From Tannerellaceae bacterium (GTDB lineage: Bacteria > Bacteroidota > Bacteroidia > Bacteroidales > Tannerellaceae), in contig JAJQEE010000059.1 in assembly GCA_021201865.1 (NCBI GenBank), forward strand, positions 27,674 to 91,673: DNA of 64,000 bases, written 5' to 3'. Position 1 is the stretch's first letter. Every line of letters begins with the position of its first letter. The position numbers and the translations under genes are program-made. Below the pieces are notes generated by a model. It was not told where the DNA came from and ran no database searches. It worked only from the letters and a program-made list of their open reading frames with translations. Shown one piece after another: positions 56,825 to 64,000 of this stretch.

Positions 56825-57146
56825 AAATAGGAGGATCTTATTGGGTCTACTGTTTATACCTGGATTCATTTTACTTTTTATTATCCGTTCCGGAGAAATG
56901 GGGACTCTGAACGGCCGGCAACCGGAGTTGCAAACGTTTCAATTGGAGGACGGCTGGGGCTACCGGATCGTTCTGGAAGATAAGGTAATTATTTACCAAC
57001 CCACTGTTCCTGCAATTGATACGGTAATGGCCTTCCCGGACGAGAACAGCGCCTGGAATATAGGCAAATTAGTATTGAAAAAAATAAATACAAATAAAGA
57101 TTTTTCTGTTTCAACACAAGAAGTAAAACATTCACTCTCTCATTAA
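56814..57146 (+). CDS. DUF4907 family protein
   Basis: 110 residues. The start at 56814 (MTIKNRR) lies inside the end of the kelch gene by 11 bases, a coupled overlap; longer frames extend back into the kelch gene and are rejected. A membrane helix (ILLGLLFIPGFILLFII) anchors a small periplasmic domain (GWGYRIVLEDKVIIYQPTVPAI). DUF4907 is a Bacteroidetes family without known function; co-occurrence with kelch proteins suggests they work together. A terminator follows. Confidence 0.75.
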   Translation: MTIKNRRILLGLLFIPGFILLFIIRSGEMGTLNGRQPELQTFQLEDGWGYRIVLEDKVIIYQPTVPAIDTVMAFPDENSAWNIGKLVLKKINTNKDFSVSTQEVKHSLSH

Positions 57147-57174
57147 AGGACAATAATAGTTCTATTCATTCAGG

Positions 57175-57214
57175 GGAAGGCCGGCTATGGGTTAGTAGGC
57201 CTTCCACGTTTTTT
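57175..57214 (+). terminator. Terminator of the kelch-DUF4907 pair
   Basis: GGAAGGCC (57175-57182) pairs with GGCCTTCC (57198-57205), followed by ACGTTTTTTA. Confidence 0.75.
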
Positions 57215-57223
57215 ATACTCTAA

Positions 57224-57251
57224 TAAAAAAGGCCTGTCCACTGGACAGACC
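57224..57251 (-). terminator. Terminator of eno
   Basis: GGCCTGTCC (57231-57239) pairs with GGACAGACC (57243-57251) with one G-T wobble. On the minus strand the stem is followed by six T residues. Confidence 0.8.
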
Positions 57252-57275
57252 TTCATGTGTAACTTTATTCGGTCT

Positions 57276-58640
<1,365 letters not shown>

Positions 58641-58666
58641 TTAAAGTATCTGGATTCTAAAGAAAA

Positions 58667-58682
58667 TACCTATATATAGGTA
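58667..58682. promoter_or_regulatory. 16-bp perfect palindrome upstream of eno
   Basis: TACCTATATATAGGTA is perfectly self-complementary and sits 105-120 bases upstream of the eno start on the minus strand. A dimeric regulator site is possible. The rest of the gap 58563-58875 has nothing recognisable. Confidence 0.3.
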
Positions 58683-58875
58683 AATTTACTAATAAAAATG
58701 TCATACAAAAATACCTAGTTATTATAAGCATGATTTCATACCAATCTTATCTCTCTATAGATAATTCCAGGATGAGTAATAAAACAAAAGGGGAACCGAC
58801 ATCACGTCGCCACCCCTCCCTTAACTTAAACGCCAAAACTAAATCTAAACAAAAAACACAAATAATGATAATATC

Positions 58876-59400
58876 TTATTTATTTCTGTTTTCAAATTTC
58901 CGTTCTCCTGATTGCTTCATAAATTCACGGGCAAATTTATATTCCGCCTGTTTATATTTATAGAGCTTGGCAGGAGGTAGAACCTCTTTAAATTTCTCGT
59001 AATACTCTTTTTCAAGCTTCGCTTCTTTGAGATTAACTTCCAGACATTCGTCTATAACATTTGTATAATCGGAATCTGTTGGTTTACTCATATCACGTAC
59101 ATCCTTTGTTAACTTACGACACGCTTGGCCTACTTCAAACTTCTTTTGTTGCAACTCCTCACAAAGTGGGATAAATGCAGCTGCTTCTTCTGGAGTAAGA
59201 CCCAGCTCTGCTGTAATAAAGGCGCTCCTTTTTACGAGAAAAGATTCTCTGTCAAAACGTCTATTTCCCTGATCTCCTTCTTTTTCCTGACTGAATGCCA
59301 AACAAGGGGATAGGATCATCAACGTGACAAATGTAATAAAAAAAATTTTACTTACACAAAATTTATTACAAAAATATACTGACAACTTCATAATTATCAC
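58876..59400 (-). CDS. Periplasmic Spy/LTXXQ-like protein
   Basis: 174 residues. Signal peptide to about residue 37 (FFITFVTLMILSPCLAFSQ). The mature part is helical: RFDRESFLVKRSAFITAELGLTPEEAAAFIPL, an LTxxQ/Spy-like motif at LTPEEAAAF, then LQQKKFEVGQACRKL, and a charged C-terminus. Spy-like proteins are periplasmic chaperones or stress sensors. The ATG could be 59400 or 59391; the former lies only four bases from the anti-sigma stop. The order sigma, anti-sigma, this protein, is common in Bacteroidales. Confidence 0.75.
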   Translation of the reverse strand: MIIMKLSVYFCNKFCVSKIFFITFVTLMILSPCLAFSQEKEGDQGNRRFDRESFLVKRSAFITAELGLTPEEAAAFIPLCEELQQKKFEVGQACRKLTKDVRDMSKPTDSDYTNVIDECLEVNLKEAKLEKEYYEKFKEVLPPAKLYKYKQAEYKFAREFMKQSGERKFENRNK

Positions 59401-59403
59401 TCT

Positions 59404-59796
59404 TTAATCAAGATCTATCCATTCTTCTGCTAAAAGATAATCGGTATATTGAGTCTCAATATACTCCAGATACTCTTCATTTTCAATTGCACGCAAGGCA
59501 TCCAATGTTTCAGCAGAAATTTCATTTTTAACTAATAAAGGATCTGAAATAGCTCCTCCGTCTGATTTATCTGTTCCTACAATCACATTAAAGAACAATC
59601 CCAGTCCTGCGAACATACCTGCCATATATAACCAGGGACGGATACGCTCCGACAAAGAAACTTGTCTGGCCTCTTTAATCGATTTTTCAGGAAGCTGACT
59701 CATGATCTGAGATGTCAGTCCTTCCATATACCCATCAGGGACACGAAAAGGATTTTCCTTCTTTATCTCTTTAAGACTATTTAGTTCTTTTTTCAT
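59404..59796 (-). CDS. Putative anti-sigma factor
   Basis: 130 residues: a cytosolic N-terminus (MKKELNSLKEIKKENPFRVPDGY), one membrane helix at about 54-72 (WLYMAGMFAGLGLFFNVIV) and a short periplasmic tail with acidic end. No ZAS zinc motif is seen. Position directly after the sigma-factor gene and single-pass shape support anti-sigma function, an inference rather than a family match. It lies 46 bases after the sigma gene. Confidence 0.6.
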   Translation of the reverse strand: MKKELNSLKEIKKENPFRVPDGYMEGLTSQIMSQLPEKSIKEARQVSLSERIRPWLYMAGMFAGLGLFFNVIVGTDKSDGGAISDPLLVKNEISAETLDALRAIENEEYLEYIETQYTDYLLAEEWIDLD

Positions 59797-59842
59797 ATTC
59801 TGTGTTCTTGTACTTCATTTGACTATGGCATAAAAAAAAGGT

Positions 59843-60397
59843 TTAAACATCTTTTGTTAAAAACTCCTCTACTTTTTTTACGGCATGGTGATAAGAGGCT
59901 TTTAAAGCCCCTACGGAAGTTCCTAAAATCTCAGACATATCATCATATTTCATTTCATCAAAGTATTTCATATTGAAAACAAGTCTTTGCTTCTCCGGGA
60001 GAGTCAGGATTGCCTGCTGTAATTTAGACTGTGCTTCGTCCCCATCAAAAAAGTCATCCCCTTTCAATCGTTCGATCAGAAAGACATCCGTATCATCAAT
60101 AGATACATTATTCTGATTCCGTTGCTTATTCAGAAAAGTAATACATTCATTGATCGCTATTTTATACAACCAGGTAGAAAGCTTGGCATCTCCCCTGAAA
60201 TAATCCAGGTTCATCCAGGCCTTCAAAAAAGTATTTTGTAACAAGTCATTCGCATCATCATGGTTCAACACCATTTTACGAATATGCCAATACAACTTCT
60301 CACCATACATACTTACCACCTGCGCAAAGGCATCTCTTTGTGCGGCAGGGTCGCGCAAGCGCTCAATAAGCTCATCTTCTGTATACTGTCGCATCAT
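59843..60397 (-). CDS. ECF-type RNA polymerase sigma factor
   Basis: 184 residues. Region 2: EKLYWHIRKMVLNHDDANDLLQNTFLKAWMNL, with the DANDLLQxTF pattern of sigma-70 region 2. Region 4: LPEKQRLVFNMKYFDEMKYDDMSEILGTSVGALKASYHHAVKKV, a helix-turn-helix. Regions 1.1 and 3 are absent, so it is extracytoplasmic-function type. Its likely partner is the membrane protein next to it; regulon unknown. Start at 60397 (MMRQ) or 60394 is not decisive. Confidence 0.9.
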   Translation of the reverse strand: MMRQYTEDELIERLRDPAAQRDAFAQVVSMYGEKLYWHIRKMVLNHDDANDLLQNTFLKAWMNLDYFRGDAKLSTWLYKIAINECITFLNKQRNQNNVSIDDTDVFLIERLKGDDFFDGDEAQSKLQQAILTLPEKQRLVFNMKYFDEMKYDDMSEILGTSVGALKASYHHAVKKVEEFLTKDV

Positions 60398-60431
60398 TAG
60401 TAATTTGGCAGTAAATATATAAAAAACTTCT

Positions 60432-60439
60432 TACTTTTG
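60432..60439 (+). promoter_or_regulatory. -7 element of the ZIP gene
   Basis: TACTTTTG fits TAnnTTTG, 19 bases before the ATG at 60459. A TTTG at 60404-60407 is 24 bases away, too far to be certain. Confidence 0.4.
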
Positions 60440-60458
60440 TTTCTTTAAAACAGCTAAG

Positions 60459-61255
60459 ATGGAAGTTCAGACTATATTATTGGCATTTGGTTTAACGATG
60501 ATCGCCGGCCTGTCTACCGGGATCGGAAGTATTCTGGCGTTTTTTACCAAACGAACCAATACTAAATTCTTATCCACTGCATTGGGATTTTCTGCGGGAG
60601 TCATGATCTATGTCTCTTTTATGGAAATGATGCCGGAAGCGAAAGACAATTTAACCGGTCATTTCGGAGAAAGGATCGGAACACTTTACATGTTGTTAGC
60701 TTTCTTCGGCGGAATGGGATTCATCAATATAATTGACTTTTTAATTCCTGAAGATGAAAACCCTCATGAAATCCATAATGTAGAAGAATTAGATAAAAAA
60801 CAGGCCGGATTAAAAAAACAGGATTACTGGTCGCTTTATCTATCGGTATCCATAACTTTCCGGAAGGGATTGCAACATTTACTTCTGCATTAAATAGTCT
60901 GGAGATAGCCATACCCATCACCATAGCGATTGCTATCCATAATATACCGGAAGGCATTGCCGTCTCAGTCCCGATCTATCAGGCTACGGGCAATAAGAAG
61001 AAAGCCTTTTGGCTATCTTTTCTATCAGGGATGGCAGAACCGGTAGGAGCTTTATTTGGCTTCCTGATTTTAATGCCTTTCTGGACACCCTCCATCAATG
61101 GCTTTATCCTCGCTATTGTTTCCGGTATCATGGTCTTTATCTCGATGGATGAATTGCTTCCGAGTGCGCAAAAATATGGAGAACACCATTTGTCTATCAT
61201 CGGACTGGTTGCAGGTATGCTGGTGATGGCAACCAGTCTTTTTTTGTTTATCTGA
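60459..61255 (+). pseudogene. zupT: ZIP family metal transporter (ZupT-like), one frameshift
   Basis: Divalent-metal importer of the ZIP family, 265 residues after repair, near the 257 of ZupT. Membrane helices carry the conserved metal site: HNFPEG in the fourth helix region and HNIPEGIA in the next, typical of ZupT for Zn and Fe. TFTSALNS and [10 protein letters not shown] follow. The break is in the A7 run 60812-60818: adding one A restores [21 protein letters not shown]. The unrepaired frame ends at 60893, and a second frame 61031-61255 carries the C-terminus. It is divergent from the sigma gene. Confidence 0.82.
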
Positions 61256-61270
61256 AGATAAACTATCTGA

Positions 61271-61302
61271 AATAAAAAACCTATCCCTTTTAAGGATAGG
61301 TT
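61271..61302 (-). terminator. Terminator after tRNA-Leu
   Basis: AACCTATCC (61278-61286) pairs with GGATAGGTT (61294-61302). On the minus strand a run of T follows, just after the tRNA-Leu gene. Confidence 0.7.
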
Positions 61303-61323
61303 CATCTATTATAAAGAGAAATG

Positions 61324-61407
61324 TGCCCAGAACAGGACTCGAACCTGCACGTCCGCAAAGACACTCGCACCTGAAACGAGCGCGTCTACCAATTCCGCCA
61401 CCTGGGC
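61324..61407 (-). tRNA. tRNA-Leu (anticodon CAG)
   Basis: On the minus strand, acceptor GCCCAGG pairs with TCTGGGC. Anticodon stem CTCGT/GCGAG encloses TTCAGGT with anticodon CAG, decoding CUG. A long variable arm and GGTTCGAGTCC T-arm are present. CCA is not encoded. Confidence 0.95.
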
Positions 61408-61481
61408 ATTTCAACTTGTCAATTAACTTTTGCGATGCAAAGATAGTCTTTTTCTTTTTACTACAAAATTGTTTCAAACAA

Positions 61482-61516
61482 AAACAGCTGTTATCCAAAA
61501 AGAATAACAGCTGTTT
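61482..61516 (-). terminator. Terminator of groES-groEL
   Basis: AAACAGCTGTTAT (61482-61494) pairs perfectly over 13 bases with ATAACAGCTGTTT (61504-61516); T residues follow on the minus strand. Confidence 0.85.
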
Positions 61517-61538
61517 GAATATATCATACCGGAAAGGA

Positions 61539-63182
<1,644 letters not shown>

Positions 63183-63215
63183 TTATTATGTTTTTGATTT
63201 TTTTATAGATTAGTA

Positions 63216-63485
63216 TTAGATAACTGCTAAAATATCCGATTGACGCATAATCAGATATTGTTCACCATCCAACTCGATTTCAGTTCCGGCATATTTACCG
63301 TACAACACATTATCTCCAGCTTTAACGATCATCTCTTCATCCTTCGTTCCGTTACCTACGGCAACCACTTCACCTTTCAACGGTTTTTCTTTTGCAGAAT
63401 CCGGAATAATAATTCCACCTACGGTTTTCTCTTCAGCTGCAGCTGGCTTAATAAGCACTCGATCTGCTAATGGCTTAATGTTCAT
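63216..63485 (-). CDS. groES: Co-chaperonin GroES
   Basis: Cap of the GroEL ring, 89 residues. [32 protein letters not shown] includes the mobile loop; [13 protein letters not shown] and [12 protein letters not shown] complete the domain. It leads the groES-groEL operon; no clear -7 box is seen in the 315 bases upstream, which hold instead a long inverted repeat at 63683. Confidence 0.97.
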   Translation of the reverse strand: MNIKPLADRVLIKPAAAEEKTVGGIIIPDSAKEKPLKGEVVAVGNGTKDEEMIVKAGDNVLYGKYAGTEIELDGEQYLIMRQSDILAVI

Positions 63486-63682
63486 CTTATTGGTATTTTA
63501 ATTGTTAATAATATTAATAGTAAATTTTATTCTCGCCTAACTATATGCGAACACTGTGCCAAAAAATATTTTCCTAAAGACAACTGCCATTTTGTAAAAG
63601 AAGAGATTTGAATTCTAAATAATGGCTGACAAGATGACGGGAAGGCTGGCAGAAAAACTATTTTTTATGACATTTTTTCTTT

Positions 63683-63745
63683 ATATGTTTTACCCTGAAA
63701 TAAATCTTTTTTTTACGTAAGGATTTATTTCAGGGTAAAACATAT
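63683..63745. repeat. 24-bp perfect inverted repeat downstream of hisS
   Basis: ATATGTTTTACCCTGAAATA (first 20 of 24 bases, 63683-63706) is repeated inverted at 63722-63745 around a 15-base loop rich in T. It lies between the hisS stop (63801) and groES start (63485), both on the minus strand. The transcript has no T run after it on the minus strand, so a standard terminator is uncertain; it may be a strong structure, a small element or an operator. Apart from this the gap 63486-63800 shows nothing. Confidence 0.55.
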
Positions 63746-63800
63746 TTATACTATATTAAATGGAGTATTACTTCCACTTTAATAAAGGAACGATCCTGCC

Positions 63801-64000
63801 TTAAAAAGAAAAACAACTTCCAGTCAACAAATCTTCTATAATAATAAGTTTTTGTTCACCGGTGATCATATTTTTAAGGTTTATTTTATTCTGAACAATT
63901 TCATTTTCTCCTGCAATAGCTACATAGGGGATTTTTTTCGCATCTGCGTAACTCATCTGTTTTTTCATCTTAACCGCCTCCGGATACAATTCAGTCCGGA
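63801..64000 (-). CDS. hisS: Histidyl-tRNA synthetase, C-terminal end only
   Basis: Class II synthetase charging tRNA-His. The right edge of the window cuts it, leaving about 65 residues of the C-terminal anticodon-binding domain: [20 protein letters not shown], then [20 protein letters not shown] and [11 protein letters not shown]. The pattern of YP-x-KMKKQ...GE-E...LKNM-x-GEQ is the HisRS tail. It ends at 63801; the rest lies beyond the window. Confidence 0.9.
   Translation of the reverse strand, partial: RTELYPEAVKMKKQMSYADAKKIPYVAIAGENEIVQNKINLKNMITGEQKLIIIEDLLTGSCFSF

Noticed and set aside
63486..63800. CIRCE heat-shock operator before groES
   Set aside because: No TTAGCACTC-N9-GAGTGCTAA pair was found; the inverted repeat at 63683 has a different sequence and is 200 bases upstream.

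Overview
The window looks like chromosome of a gut-type Bacteroidales bacterium, most like Parabacteroides/Tannerellaceae. The signs are the Bacteroidetes promoter pattern (TTTG, about 19 bases, TAnnTTTG) before many genes, near-absence of Shine-Dalgarno sequences, Bacteroidetes-restricted families (HU-CCDC81/SPOR, DUF1573 tandems, DUF4270, DUF2027-Smr), type IX secretion parts (PorQ, PorE-like), a DPP11-type peptidase, and tRNA genes without an encoded CCA. I saw no rRNA, CRISPR array, prophage or complete insertion sequence. Genus is an inference.

Layout. 1-7.3 kb: methylmalonyl-CoA mutase small subunit (cut by the left edge), a DUF1848 protein, a PIF1-like helicase with TPR tail, an HU/SPOR membrane protein and O-acetylhomoserine sulfhydrylase. 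7.3-8.5 kb: a gene-free stretch packed with hairpins and a 276-bp element with long inverted arms. 8.5-21.1 kb: YkgJ-type cysteine protein, EF-G-like factor, HemW, a broken zeta-toxin-like gene with a small partner, DPP11-type peptidase, CYTH protein, broken DUF2027-Smr gene, QueA and PorE-like lipoprotein. 21.1-26.4 kb: an accessory island (WYL regulator, uracil-DNA-glycosylase-fold protein, structured RNA candidate, two-TM protein, small DUF6140-like protein, SEL1-repeat protein, PLD-like nuclease). 26.5-41.6 kb: aldose epimerase, thyA-folA, a very large alpha-2-macroglobulin-like gene, two DUF1573 genes, MeaB, and the convergent pfkA-ispH-cmk-porQ set. 41.8-47 kb: TonB, prenyl synthase, TatD, tRNA-Ser and an ExbB-ExbD operon. 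47-64 kb: GNAT, Lrp regulator, asnS, RluB-type synthase, purB, tRNA-Val, a barrel/DUF4270 pair facing a kelch/DUF4907 pair, enolase, an ECF sigma/anti-sigma/Spy-like trio, ZIP transporter, tRNA-Leu, groES-groEL and the end of hisS.

How the genes fit together. MutA and MeaB belong to the B12-dependent propionate route. PfkA and enolase are glycolytic; ThyA and DHFR form the thymidylate pair. TonB with ExbB, an extra four-helix protein and two ExbD proteins energises outer-membrane uptake. PorQ and the PorE-like protein point to type IX secretion.

A striking pattern runs through the window: eight genes carry thirteen frame breaks. Each is repaired by one base, most clearly in a homopolymer (eleven missing bases, two extra), and the repaired lengths all fall in frame. 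This looks more like residual long-read error than gene decay, so those genes are annotated as single frameshifted loci. The most interesting unexplained parts are the 21-26 kb island with its rod-like RNA candidate and the 7.3-8.3 kb hairpin region.
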